Shown here: positions 22,636 to 30,674 of the stretch, piece after piece | How the letters are laid out: the number at the start of each line of letters is the position of its first letter | How positions within the stretch are numbered: position 1 is the first letter of the stretch | Assembly: GCF_009663685.2 (NCBI RefSeq) | Contig: NZ_RCOG02000028.1 | Coordinates: forward strand, 131,000 to 172,921 | Length of the DNA: 41,922 nt | Direction of reading: 5' to 3' | Origin: Cupriavidus sp. U2 | GTDB lineage: Bacteria; Pseudomonadota; Gammaproteobacteria; Burkholderiales; Burkholderiaceae | The notes under the pieces: model-generated | What the model saw: the letters and a program-made list of their open reading frames with translations, nothing else | Databases searched by the model: none | Told to the model about the DNA's origin: nothing | Position numbers and translations under genes: made by a program

Positions 22636-23769
22636 TCAAATGAAATGTTCAAGAACCCGATCCAGTAGCGCGATCAGCTTGAGGGTCTCGTGCAGAGCGC
22701 TGTACTGGGCCCGGATGGACTTGGGCTTGTCAGCGAACGGAATGAAGCATTGAAAATACGTGGCATATCCGCCGTTGTTGGCGCACTCGAAGTGGTCGTC
22801 GAGCACTTCGCCAACGTAGTCGCTGTGCTGGTAGGCGATCGTCGCAGCGGAGTACGCCGGTTCTGCCCACTGTGCATTACGCATGAGGGATGCATCTCCC
22901 ATCCGTTCCAACGCCAGATCCAGGTCCGCCAGTGCGCTACAGAATCCGCCGCGCCAGTCATTCTGGCCCTGGCGCGCGAGCTTTCGTAGCTTCCTGCGGC
23001 TCAGTAGCGTGAATGGCCAGTCAGGTCGCGCCCACTGCCACTTTGGAAGTACTTCATCAGGCGCGATCGCGGCCCGCACCACAGAAGGCAGATACCGATC
23101 AATGTCCGGATCGTCGGCGCCAAACCGTTCCTTGAGGTGCTCCCGCGCCTCTTCGTCATCGGTTAGCGTCTCGTAGTCCCAATGCCATCGACCAAACATA
23201 TCCAGCAAATCATCGGGTGTGCGAACGTGCAGCGACTTACAAGCAGCCGCGCGGACCAGATGGAACGTCATGTGCACCAGCGACGGATCTAGCTGACGCA
23301 ACGCGTCGGCACGCTCTGCAGTGAGCGTGTAGACCGTTTCCTCTTCCAGCCGGATCCCGAGATACAGCGACGAGCGGTCTTGCATGTCGAAGCCGAACTC
23401 GGATATCTCAACGTCAACCGCAGCCTGATCCACCAGGGCGAAGTCGAAACTGAGCACCTTCGTCGTGGGAACGCGCGTGGCAAGCCACGCATGGAATGCC
23501 TGAGCGAAGGCATCGCCAGCGCCAGACGCGTTCGAGACGTGGCTGGCGTTGAGCACGCCTGCTTTGAACTGCTCGATGACGAGGTCCTTTACGTCCACTT
23601 CATCCCCGAAGGTCAGAAGCGCACGGCTGGGGGTTCCCTCCGGGATGGCCGGGAGCGTCAGAAAATCAAGGGCAGGTCGACGTTTGGCAACGGGATGCTG
23701 TCGCGCAGGCGTCCATGCGGGTTGTCCTGCATCGACCGCTGAAACAAACGACCGAGGGTCGAACAACAT
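22636..23769 (-). CDS. PRTRC system protein F
   Basis: 377 residues, ATG at 23769 after TGAGGAGACTCAACA. Mixed alpha/beta with conserved-looking stretches TFGDEVDVKDLVIEQF, CKSLHVRTPDDLLDMFGRWHWDYE, LPKWQWARPDWPFTLLSRRKLRKL and an aromatic/acidic C-terminal part with YQHSDYVGEVLDDHFECANNGGYATYFQCFIPF. No enzymatic motif recognised. Identified mainly by position between proteins C and B in the canonical PRTRC order and by its size. Biochemical role unknown. Confidence 0.85.
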   Translation of the reverse strand: MLFDPRSFVSAVDAGQPAWTPARQHPVAKRRPALDFLTLPAIPEGTPSRALLTFGDEVDVKDLVIEQFKAGVLNASHVSNASGAGDAFAQAFHAWLATRVPTTKVLSFDFALVDQAAVDVEISEFGFDMQDRSSLYLGIRLEEETVYTLTAERADALRQLDPSLVHMTFHLVRAAACKSLHVRTPDDLLDMFGRWHWDYETLTDDEEAREHLKERFGADDPDIDRYLPSVVRAAIAPDEVLPKWQWARPDWPFTLLSRRKLRKLARQGQNDWRGGFCSALADLDLALERMGDASLMRNAQWAEPAYSAATIAYQHSDYVGEVLDDHFECANNGGYATYFQCFIPFADKPKSIRAQYSALHETLKLIALLDRVLEHFI

Positions 23770-23795
23770 TGTTGAGTCTCCTCAGAATGCGAAAG

Positions 23796-23846
23796 AACCG
23801 CCCTCTCGGGCGGCTTCGTAGTGGAAGAGAACTGGCCGGAGGCCAG
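23796..23846 (-). promoter_or_regulatory. Two intercistronic hairpins before protein F
   Basis: RNA: CACTGGCC ... GGCCAGT and GAAGCCGCCC/GGGCGGTTC, then TGAG-GAGA-CTCA that places the SD in a small stem. They probably set F translation or mRNA stability relative to the upstream genes. Confidence 0.55.
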
Positions 23847-23859
23847 TGCTTTCATCAGG

Positions 23860-24084
23860 TCAGACTTGCGCATATGCGCCCTTGGCGCCAGCGGCGCGCA
23901 CGAACGTGTAGCAAGCGATGCCGCCCTTCACTTCCGGGCCGTCCACCGCGGCGGTGGTCAGCTCGGGGTATTGGGCCGAGTAGACATCGCGCACCTGGTC
24001 GGGCGAGAACTGCGGGCCCACATCAGGTAACGTCATGCCGTTGTAGGAAAACTCACGGGTGAGCTGCGTAACTTCGAGTGCCAT
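23860..24084 (-). CDS. PRTRC system protein C (small, possible ubiquitin-like)
   Basis: 74 residues, ATG at 24084 after AAAGGAGAACTGCC. Starts MALEVTQLTREFSYNG, with strands and a central acidic helix (FSPDQVRDVYSAQYPEL), then a short beta-hairpin ending RAAGAKGAYAQV. Size and the beta-beta-alpha-beta pattern fit a ubiquitin-like fold. The cassette also encodes E1, E2-like and JAMM proteins. A Gly in AGAKG lies five residues from the C-terminus and could be exposed by JAMM processing. Family call sure from context and sequence; ubiquitin-like function inferred. Confidence 0.88.
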   Translation of the reverse strand: MALEVTQLTREFSYNGMTLPDVGPQFSPDQVRDVYSAQYPELTTAAVDGPEVKGGIACYTFVRAAGAKGAYAQV

Positions 24085-24096
24085 GGCAGTTCTCCT

Positions 24097-24543
24097 TTAC
24101 AGCAGGGAAGCAAGGTCGGTACCGGTGGAAGCCGGTGTGCTCGAGTCGGCTTTCGCCTCCAGTTGCGCTCCGCCACCGCTTTCTGCTTCGTCATCGTCAC
24201 CGGCATCGCTGGTGGCTTCGGACGTCGAGGGTGACGCTGCCTTGGCCAGCGCCTTCGTCGCCTTGGACGATTGCGTGGACTTGGCAGCATCGAGAATCGA
24301 CTTCGTTGCCTCGGCCTGCTCGGCAAGCGAGCGATGAGCTTCGGTTACGCTGGTGACGGCCGCCGCAAACTCGGCATCCAGTTCCGCCGGCGTAGCCGAC
24401 AGGATCAGAGGCCGGGTCAGTGCGGGGTCAGCAGCGTCCTTGATGACGGGCATCACAACGACGGACATCGTGTCGCCTTGCATCGTCAGCGTGAGCACGA
24501 CCTTGTCGCTCGCGCGAACGAGCGGGATCAATTGGGTGAACAT
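24097..24543 (-). CDS. PRTRC system protein E
   Basis: 148 residues, ATG at 24543 after AAAAGGATTCACC. Residues 1-60 form a beta domain (LVRASDKVVLTLTMQGDTMSVVVMPV), 60-95 are helical, and the C-terminal 55 residues are a low-complexity Ala/Ser/Asp/Glu tail. Consistent with PRTRC protein E by order and N-terminal pattern. Coupled to protein C (12-nt gap). Role unknown; the tail may recruit partners. Confidence 0.86.
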   Translation of the reverse strand: MFTQLIPLVRASDKVVLTLTMQGDTMSVVVMPVIKDAADPALTRPLILSATPAELDAEFAAAVTSVTEAHRSLAEQAEATKSILDAAKSTQSSKATKALAKAASPSTSEATSDAGDDDEAESGGGAQLEAKADSSTPASTGTDLASLL

Positions 24544-24570
24544 GGTGAATCCTTTTGGGGAATGAAATGA

Positions 24571-24596
24571 CAGAGGGCGCCGACTGGCGCCCTCTG
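24571..24596 (-). terminator. Hairpin between ParB and protein E (partial terminator)
   Basis: CAGAGGGCGCC/GGCGCCCTCTG pairs perfectly over 11 bp around AGTC, but the tail TCATTTCATTC has no T-run. More likely an mRNA processing or stability element inside the operon. Confidence 0.6.
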
Positions 24597-24616
24597 CAGA
24601 TGGATAGGTGAACGGA

Positions 24617-26290
24617 TCAGTAGCCCAGAACCTTGGGCACCTTGCCGGTGTAGTCGAAGCCGTCAACCGCCAGCAGGCCGGCGATGACTTCGGGCTTCGA
24701 TTTGTTGAACAGCTTGGCGAACCCATCGCCCAGCACCTTGCGGATACCCAACTCGTCGGCGAGAACCTTCATCTCCGACTTTGTGAGCATTTCCAGAAAA
24801 TCCTGCGCTTGCTGGAGATTCCAGTGGTTGCGCAGGTCCAGCTTGTGATACCGGCACAGTTCGCGGAGATTGCCCACCTCCACGCCATCGATGGCTGCTA
24901 CGGTCAGGCCGATCGTCAGCTGCTGTCGCTTCTGCTCATCCAACGCGTGGATGGCAGTCAGGCAACCCTGCAGCGAGGACGACGACTTCTGCTCGGTCAG
25001 CTTCTCGAAGAACTTACCCATCACGTCGCCGGCGATGTTGCGCGCCAGCCCATTCAGTGCAATTGCCAGAAGGTACGAGTTCGCCTGGTCGGCGTTCTGC
25101 GCGACTTCCTTGCGCAGTGCCTTGCGCCAGAGGGCGGTACGGTAAGCCTTCACCTTTTCACCCTCGCTGATCGACGTCACCGGCTTCTCGGCCGCGGTAG
25201 AGGACTGGTCGCCCTTCTTCGCAGGGACCGCCTTGCCACCTGCGGCTGGATTGGCTGCAGGCGCCTTGGTGGCCTCCTTCTCGGCCTTGATACGCGCGGC
25301 AACCTTTTGCTGGTTGCAGACGGTATCGAAGCACTGGCCGCTGTAGACCTTGCCCATGGAATCGGGCAGGCCACTGACAGCCGCGCCGAAGTTCTGGCAG
25401 GCGTGGCAGGCCTTCGCCTGTTCATCGCCAACACCAGTCGGGCCTTCGACCTTCAACTGGATCCGGGTGTGGTTGTCACCGGGGCGGATGATGCGCACGA
25501 TGGGATACTCGTCCTTCAGCCCATAGGCAATGCCTTCGAGCTTTTTGCCGAGTTTCCCGTCGTAGCATGCACGGTTCGTGCAATTGCCGGTGGCAATGGC
25601 TTCGCCGAACATCTCGGTTTGCAACGAAGAATTGTGCGGACATGCCGCGCATTCCGTCTTGTCGAAGATGGCCGATTCGAGGCTGCACGCGGCGGCCTCG
25701 ATAGTCTTCTTCAGTTCCGCAACGGGCTTCTTCTCGCTCACGATGACCGGCAGAAGCTTGTCCTGCTTGTCTTTGGCGAGCGTGGCCAGCAGTTCGGCGT
25801 GACCGAGCTGGATGGTACGTGTGTTGAGCGCCTCCAGAACGGATTCGCTGCAGTTCATCAGCGCCAGGCGCTTGTCGAGCGTGGAGCGGGACCAGCCAAG
25901 CTGGCGGGCTGCTTCGTCGCGGTCGCCTTTCAGTTGACCAACGATTTCAGCTGCCGACGCCGCCTCCTCCGACGGCGCCATGTCCGCGCGCTGCACGTTC
26001 TCGATGAGTGCGTAGCGACGCGCTTCGGCGTCCGTCAGGACCTTGATATTGACAGGCATGTCGTACCCGTCGCCGTGGGCGGCAAGAGCAGCGCGGTAGC
26101 GGCGTTCGCCGGCTACCACCTCGTACTCATGGCCGTGCTCTTCGTCCTCGATGGGACGAATGAGGATTGGCTGAATGACACCATCCACGCGAATGGATTC
26201 GGTCAGTTCAGCCATTTCCGCAGCGTCGAAGTACTTGCGCGGGTTGCAGCCAGGACGGATCTTGCCGATAACGACAGTGGGGTTTTGCAT
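24617..26290 (-). CDS. PRTRC system ParB family protein
   Basis: 557 residues from the ATG at 26290, behind a B-type leader. N-terminal ParB/Srx-like nuclease-fold domain with GERRYRAALAAH (the C-motif of the CTP-binding pocket) and ENVQRADMAPSEEAASAAEI, then a helix-turn-helix (DEAARQLGWSRSTLDKRL). Unusually for ParB, the middle has many cysteines (CAACPHN, CTNRACYDGK, CHACQNFG, CFDTVC) suggesting zinc sites, and an Ala/Lys-rich linker. ParB proteins load on parS sites and act in plasmid partition or as nucleases. This large Cys-rich version is typical of PRTRC. No ParA gene is next to it. Confidence 0.93.
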   Translation of the reverse strand: MQNPTVVIGKIRPGCNPRKYFDAAEMAELTESIRVDGVIQPILIRPIEDEEHGHEYEVVAGERRYRAALAAHGDGYDMPVNIKVLTDAEARRYALIENVQRADMAPSEEAASAAEIVGQLKGDRDEAARQLGWSRSTLDKRLALMNCSESVLEALNTRTIQLGHAELLATLAKDKQDKLLPVIVSEKKPVAELKKTIEAAACSLESAIFDKTECAACPHNSSLQTEMFGEAIATGNCTNRACYDGKLGKKLEGIAYGLKDEYPIVRIIRPGDNHTRIQLKVEGPTGVGDEQAKACHACQNFGAAVSGLPDSMGKVYSGQCFDTVCNQQKVAARIKAEKEATKAPAANPAAGGKAVPAKKGDQSSTAAEKPVTSISEGEKVKAYRTALWRKALRKEVAQNADQANSYLLAIALNGLARNIAGDVMGKFFEKLTEQKSSSSLQGCLTAIHALDEQKRQQLTIGLTVAAIDGVEVGNLRELCRYHKLDLRNHWNLQQAQDFLEMLTKSEMKVLADELGIRKVLGDGFAKLFNKSKPEVIAGLLAVDGFDYTGKVPKVLGY

Positions 26291-26352
26291 TTTGGGTTCT
26301 CGCGAGAATAGGGGAACCCGTAGCCGCACCGGGAACGTGGTTCCCGATGGGA
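26291..26352 (-). promoter_or_regulatory. B element: SD-sequestering leader of ParB
   Basis: RNA: CGGGAA/TTCCCG hairpin with loop CCACG. Downstream GGGTTC pairs with GAACCC around 14 bases, four bases before the ATG. GGAACC of the hairpin is also complementary to GGTTCC of the anti-SD strand. Confidence 0.68.
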
Positions 26353-26421
26353 TGGAAGGATGGACTACCAGGCGATGCTGGCCGGCCACCGTACTGCAGA
26401 AGCTGGCACCAGAAGGTGCGG

Positions 26422-26449
26422 GGTCGATGCGTCTAGGACGCGGTAGGTC
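26422..26449 (-). promoter_or_regulatory. A element upstream of ParB
   Basis: Minus strand: ACCTACC, GCGTC-CTA-GACGC, ATCGACCC, followed by hairpin GCACC-TTCT-GGTGC. It begins about 7 nt after the predicted transcript start. Confidence 0.7.
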
Positions 26450-26454
26450 CAGGA

Positions 26455-26483
26455 AGAATACCCAAAATTCAGCGCGCCGGCAA
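26455..26483 (-). promoter_or_regulatory. Sigma70-type promoter of the PRTRC operon
   Basis: Minus strand: -35 TTGCCG (26483-26478), 17-nt spacer, -10 TATTCT (26460-26455). The A element starts 13 nt downstream of the -10. Confidence 0.7.
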
Positions 26484-26632
26484 TCACCCTGCCTTCCCCG
26501 GCTGACGGCTGGAGTTCTATGGACCGCGTACGCGGTACACTGCTTCTTATGGAATTAACGAATCAAGAACGTGATCTCCCACTTCGACGTGGATGGTTTT
26601 CCACAATGGAGCTCCGGCACCGGCCGCAACTC

Positions 26633-26638
26633 TATAAT
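26633..26638 (+). promoter_or_regulatory. -10 box of the HEPN-like gene
   Basis: A perfect TATAAT ends 32 nt before the ATG. No good -35 at 16-18 nt. A TTGACA follows it at 26639, but the ATG would then be too close for a normal leader. Confidence 0.5.
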
Positions 26639-26670
26639 TTGACAAAGAACGAGCTCGCAGGCTCTAGATT

Positions 26671-27846
26671 ATGCGAACACCTGAAGTAATAGCAAAAGAT
26701 GGATTTCAATATGGCGCCCCCCGAGACGCTGAAACGGACCTTGCCATTGCATCTCTGAGGATTGCACTAAAGGCGTATTTTGGGACGTATCAATCCTTCA
26801 AGCACCGTTTATATATCTTCGACCCAAGCTACTCGCCACCAGACGCTAAAACAGATGCGGAAAAGCAAAACGATATTGACCGCAATCACAATCAGGAATA
26901 TAGCGAGAATGCGACAGAAGCTATCATTCATTTCCAACATTTCGCCGAGCTAATTTGCAAGAGAATCCTGCGCCGTGATCACGTCATACTCGCCACCGAT
27001 CTTTCAAAAAAGGTCGACGTCCTTCACGCCGTACTTCATCGTAAGAAAATAGATGATTCAGCCGCATCAAGTCTTAAATCTATTGAGTTTTCTGAGGCGC
27101 TCGATCGACTGAGCAAGTTAATAAAATCCAACAAACTGAAAAATGCATCGAGCTTCCAGTTTATAGAAAAACACTATGCCGCACTTCATGAATTAAACAC
27201 GCTACGCAATAGAGTGTGGCACCGGGGTCGATACGTACTAAGATACCCAGCGCTGGACCAATTCATCGGCGGACATATCCTTCCTTTTGTCCGTGATGTG
27301 ATTTCTAACCGTCATTTCATGACGACCCCGGATTGGCTCCATACGCCGCTCTCCTGTGGGATCTCGCCAGCTGAAGAAATTATCAAAGAGGCCGCTAAGA
27401 AACAGCCATCAATCGGCAAGATCGCGTTATTGAAGGAGCTTGGCCGAGCCGCGTTTGAAAATCCGATCAAGCATCCACATTGGTTGCGGAGAAAACGTCG
27501 AAAGACCAAAGCGGGTTTTAAGCCGAACATCACGCTGGATCAACTTTTCGGAAGTCGCCACAAGCGTCGGGCGGAAAGGATAGCCAATGTCGAAGCAGAG
27601 AATGATTTCGCCGACATTGAGGAATGCTGCGTTTGTGGAGTGAAGTCGCTCGTAATATATGAAGAAAGCGATATTCAGCAAGATGTGTCGGATGATGGTG
27701 ATTTGATTTCGGTCAGCGGGTTTCGTTACACAACTACGATTCTTTGTGAAAATTGCTCTTTTAATCTAGAAGCTGGAGGAATAGAAAACGCCAGCAGTTA
27801 TGGGCTTAAAAGCATTCCCGATTACTTCAAAAGCAGCAGCTTTTAG
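26671..27846 (+). CDS. HEPN-type RNase candidate with C-terminal zinc finger
   Basis: 391 residues in a region visibly AT-richer than its neighbours, so probably acquired separately. Residues 80-190 are helical and end in LNTLRNRVWHRGRYVL, in which R179-N180-x3-H184 is the R-x4-H motif of HEPN RNases. Residues about 265-305 are very basic (HWLRRKRRKTK). The C-terminus has paired cysteines C319-x2-C322 and C359-x2-C362, enough for a zinc finger. HEPN proteins are common in abortive-infection and toxin-antitoxin systems. No antitoxin-like partner is seen. The HEPN motif is seen directly; a defence role is inference. Confidence 0.7.
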   Translation: MRTPEVIAKDGFQYGAPRDAETDLAIASLRIALKAYFGTYQSFKHRLYIFDPSYSPPDAKTDAEKQNDIDRNHNQEYSENATEAIIHFQHFAELICKRILRRDHVILATDLSKKVDVLHAVLHRKKIDDSAASSLKSIEFSEALDRLSKLIKSNKLKNASSFQFIEKHYAALHELNTLRNRVWHRGRYVLRYPALDQFIGGHILPFVRDVISNRHFMTTPDWLHTPLSCGISPAEEIIKEAAKKQPSIGKIALLKELGRAAFENPIKHPHWLRRKRRKTKAGFKPNITLDQLFGSRHKRRAERIANVEAENDFADIEECCVCGVKSLVIYEESDIQQDVSDDGDLISVSGFRYTTTILCENCSFNLEAGGIENASSYGLKSIPDYFKSSSF

Positions 27847-28079
27847 CATGCCCTCTCCCTTCCGCCCGTAGCCAACAGTGCGGGCCCATACGGGGTGATT
27901 GCGCGCGTCGTCGATGCCGGGCCGGGCCATTCAGATAGTTGTGCTCGCCACCATCCGTCTCCAGACTGAATGTTGGCGACAGTCGGTCCGACCCGCAGGT
28001 TCCCGTCCTCTGGCACTCTGCCGGGCCAATCGATCAGAGATATAACTTACCGCGCGGGTGGCAGGCAAGAAGGCCTAAG
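27847..28079. other. Intergenic stretch, nothing recognised
   Basis: 233 nt between two convergent genes. No strong terminator, open frame or repeat was found. Confidence 0.6.
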
Positions 28080-28382
28080 CTATCGCTGGCCGATCGACAT
28101 TTGATCCACGCGCACGGAAGGCAACCACACTCCCGGGCCCGGCGCACGGATGACAGTGCCCTGCACCTTCACCTGGTGCCCGGTCAGCGAGCGCGCCTGG
28201 TCCAACGGCACGCCGACCAGTTCCCAGCTCGAGTGAGCCTCAGTCTCCAGCATCACAATAGGGAACGGCTCGTTGCCCTTAATGTGAATCTCGCCGAGGA
28301 GCTCTTGCTTGCGCTCGGTTGCCGCTGTCGCGCAAGCCGCCAGACCAAGGGCCGTCATTGCCGAAATCAGGATCTTTCGCAT
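28080..28382 (-). CDS. Small lipoprotein
   Basis: 100 residues from the ATG at 28382 (MRKILISAMTALGLAAC), a signal peptide with lipobox LAAC (C17). An upstream ATG at 28430 overlaps the stop of the protease gene but would bury the signal, and no SD supports either. The mature part is beta-rich, with HIKGNEPFPIVMLETEAHSSWELVG and a VQGTVIRA strand, like small periplasmic OB-like modules. Likely anchored in the outer or inner membrane. It follows the M30-like protease and is probably co-transcribed. Confidence 0.72.
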   Translation of the reverse strand: MRKILISAMTALGLAACATAATERKQELLGEIHIKGNEPFPIVMLETEAHSSWELVGVPLDQARSLTGHQVKVQGTVIRAPGPGVWLPSVRVDQMSIGQR

Positions 28383-28429
28383 CAGATTCGAAGAGAAATG
28401 GGAGCGGTTCGGGTGCCGCCCCTTGGCCA

Positions 28430-30139
28430 TTATTGAATCACGACCGACAGCGTCGAGTTGGCCGGGACCTTGACCGTTTCGCTATATGTGCCATTCACCG
28501 CCTTGCGGACCACCGGGAGGCTGGCGTAGGGCTGGAGCGTCGCCGGCACCGATTGCGTCAGCGTGCGGCTGGCCACCAGCGCCTGCGGATCGATTACTGG
28601 CAGCGTGAAGCCACCTTCCGCGCGGGCAGGGAATCCAAAGCCGGTCGGGCTTGGCGCCTTCATCAGCGCACCCGACGTGGCAGCAAAGCGGCGCAGCTGT
28701 TCGCCCAGGCCGGATGTCGGCACGGTCGCCTTGATTGACGAGTCCAGCACCGCGACCGAGTCCGTGCTGCTCACATTGTTCAGCAGATGCTTGTAGAAGC
28801 CCAGGCCCAGCTGTCGGTCCATGAAGCCACCGAGCGAGCCGGACACCGAATAACTGTCGCAGGCTGCGCCGAACGGGTCCCACGTCAGCAGGCTGCAGTT
28901 GTACGAGCCGGCCTTGTAGTTGATGTAGTTCGGGAAGCGAACGTCCCGAACCGCGTTGTACGTCGGGTCGATGGACTGGCTCGCGAAGTCCTCCATCATC
29001 ATTGCCGAGGCCTCTTCCAGCCACGTGCTGAAGGCATAGGCCGGGCCCTTCACCACGCCACGGCGGTAGAAGTTCTGCATGTGCATGCCTTCGTGCGCCA
29101 TGGTCAGCAGCATCGCCTTCATGCCCTCCGGCCCGCCCAGGTACAGCGTCTCGGAGTCCAGATACAACGATACCGACTGGTTACTGAGCGGTTCTGCGGC
29201 CGCCGTCAGCGCATTGCGGCCGTAGAAGTAGCCGACCATGCCGAACGGCTGGGTATTGTGATCGAAGTTCAGGATCACGATGTCGATCGGCTGTGCCACC
29301 GCACCGCTGATGAGATCGCTGTACACGTGCGGCCCCCAGACCGGGCCGCCGGTCTGCTTCAACATGTCATAGATCTTGCCGCTCGGCACAAAGCCGGCGT
29401 ACAGGGCGTTCACGATCGCCGTGCTCACCTTGCTCGGGCTTGTCTCGGTGCTCTCGACCCAGAAGTTCACGGTCGTGCCATCCGACGCAGCATCGGTGCG
29501 GATCAGCGTCACGGTGCGCTGCGTGTTGTCCTCGTGATAGAAGGTGCGGGTGTCGCCTGGCGTGTAGGCGGCAGCGCGCAGCGGCGTGGCGCCAAACGAG
29601 GAATTGCTTGGGGCCGTGCCACGGGCGCCAGCTTTCACCGCCCATCCATCGCGGTTGAAGTCGGAGATACGGCGCTTGACCTCGTTCGTACCGTCATCCC
29701 ACTGAATGGCGCTCGCGGCCACCGTGGGGAAGTACGAGGACGTCAGCGGGATCGTCGGCATGGTCTGGGCGGTGCCCGACTGGTTCGTGAACACGAGCGT
29801 CACGTCCTGGCCCTTGAGCCCGTCGATGCTGATCGGCATGTCGACGGCGCCAGCCGTGGCATTGATGTTCTGCCACACGCCGACGCCGGTGCCCGCATAG
29901 GTGTTCGCATCCACGGCGGCACAGTTCGAGCAGGCCGGCGCTACGACGCTCGTCGGCTTGGCCACGGGCTCGGCGGGCGTCTGGGTCGCCGGGCCGGTGG
30001 GGGCCGTGCTAGCCGTCGTGGTGGATTGCGTGGCGGGCTCAGCGCCATCACCACCGCCGCCGCAAGCCGCCAATACGGCCGACGTCAGCAGTGCCATTGC
30101 GAGAGACCCTGGGAACGACAAAGTGCGCTGGTTGCGCAT
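28430..30139 (-). CDS. M30-like zinc metalloprotease, secreted lipoprotein
   Basis: 569 residues, ATG at 30139 after AAGGAGAAATACTC. Signal peptide with lipobox LAAC (C26), then a Gly run and a Thr/Ala-rich linker. The catalytic motif is H349-E-G-M-H353 (HExxH) in LLTMAHEGMHMQNFYRRG, with a candidate third ligand at E375/E376 in STWLEEASAMMMED. This layout fits the hyicolysin-like M30 family of gluzincin metalloproteases. It would be anchored on the cell surface or in the periplasm and degrade proteins there. It does not belong to the plasmid maintenance genes by function. Family call good. Confidence 0.85.
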   Translation of the reverse strand: MRNQRTLSFPGSLAMALLTSAVLAACGGGGDGAEPATQSTTTASTAPTGPATQTPAEPVAKPTSVVAPACSNCAAVDANTYAGTGVGVWQNINATAGAVDMPISIDGLKGQDVTLVFTNQSGTAQTMPTIPLTSSYFPTVAASAIQWDDGTNEVKRRISDFNRDGWAVKAGARGTAPSNSSFGATPLRAAAYTPGDTRTFYHEDNTQRTVTLIRTDAASDGTTVNFWVESTETSPSKVSTAIVNALYAGFVPSGKIYDMLKQTGGPVWGPHVYSDLISGAVAQPIDIVILNFDHNTQPFGMVGYFYGRNALTAAAEPLSNQSVSLYLDSETLYLGGPEGMKAMLLTMAHEGMHMQNFYRRGVVKGPAYAFSTWLEEASAMMMEDFASQSIDPTYNAVRDVRFPNYINYKAGSYNCSLLTWDPFGAACDSYSVSGSLGGFMDRQLGLGFYKHLLNNVSSTDSVAVLDSSIKATVPTSGLGEQLRRFAATSGALMKAPSPTGFGFPARAEGGFTLPVIDPQALVASRTLTQSVPATLQPYASLPVVRKAVNGTYSETVKVPANSTLSVVIQ

Positions 30140-30298
30140 GAGTATTTCTCCTTGTTTCGTTGGCCGCCACCTTCAGTTCGCGGCATCTCAATATCGGCAA
30201 AATTGCCGAGCTCACCACCCCGCTTATGGGGGATAACCCTTAGTCACAGGAGCCACTGGCACGGGTGCATCCAAAGGGGACACACACAACGGCTTCAC

Positions 30299-30327
30299 AA
30301 AAAAAAACGCCCTCACGAGGAGGGCGG
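30299..30327 (-). terminator. Terminator of the gene at 30420-30674
   Basis: Minus strand CGCCCT-CCTCG-TGAGGGCG followed by nine T residues. Between 30140 and 30298 the only other feature is the leader of the M30-like gene. Confidence 0.87.
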
Positions 30328-30419
30328 GGAGGAACGGGTCCATCTTGAGAGAGCTTCCGTAGCGGGGCGCTACGGAAACCATCTTATGGTGGTTTATGGG
30401 TGGTGAATCCCCCGAAAGC

Positions 30420-30674
30420 TCAGCAATTTTGGGTGTCTTTCTCCGGCAACGGGCCGATAGGTCTGGCCAGCATGGTGGTTATAGCCCCGCTGACCTGCCA
30501 GCCGCCCATCTCCGTCTCGAAGACACCGTGGACGAGGCGATCAAGACAGATCATCTCGACGCCATCGGCTTCCAAGGTGCCAAGGATCTTGGCGACGGTC
30601 GTTCTGCGCGTGCCGCGCCGTTTGACCGTTGCCACACCCTCGCCCAGAGCGATGCTGCATTCATTCGCCTTCAT
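30420..30674 (-). CDS. Small hypothetical protein
   Basis: 84 residues. Its ATG overlaps the stop of the methyltransferase-helicase gene (ATGA), so translation is coupled. Beta-rich with a basic N-terminal half (VKRRGTRRTTVAKIL) and an acidic/hydrophobic strand (GVEMICLDRLVHGVF). No family recognised. Possibly an accessory factor of the upstream enzyme. Confidence 0.68.
   Translation of the reverse strand: MKANECSIALGEGVATVKRRGTRRTTVAKILGTLEADGVEMICLDRLVHGVFETEMGGWQVSGAITTMLARPIGPLPEKDTQNC

Noticed and set aside
24608..26311. Long plus-strand open frame (567 codons) opposite the ParB gene
   Set aside because: It is antisense to a gene with clear ParB motifs, rich in repeated Leu/Val/Arg/Gly as expected from a GC-rich shadow, and has no domain or SD.
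28787..30406. Long plus-strand open frame opposite the M30-like protease
   Set aside because: Antisense to a gene with signal peptide, lipobox and HExxH; composition (Arg/His/Val) is that of a mirror frame.
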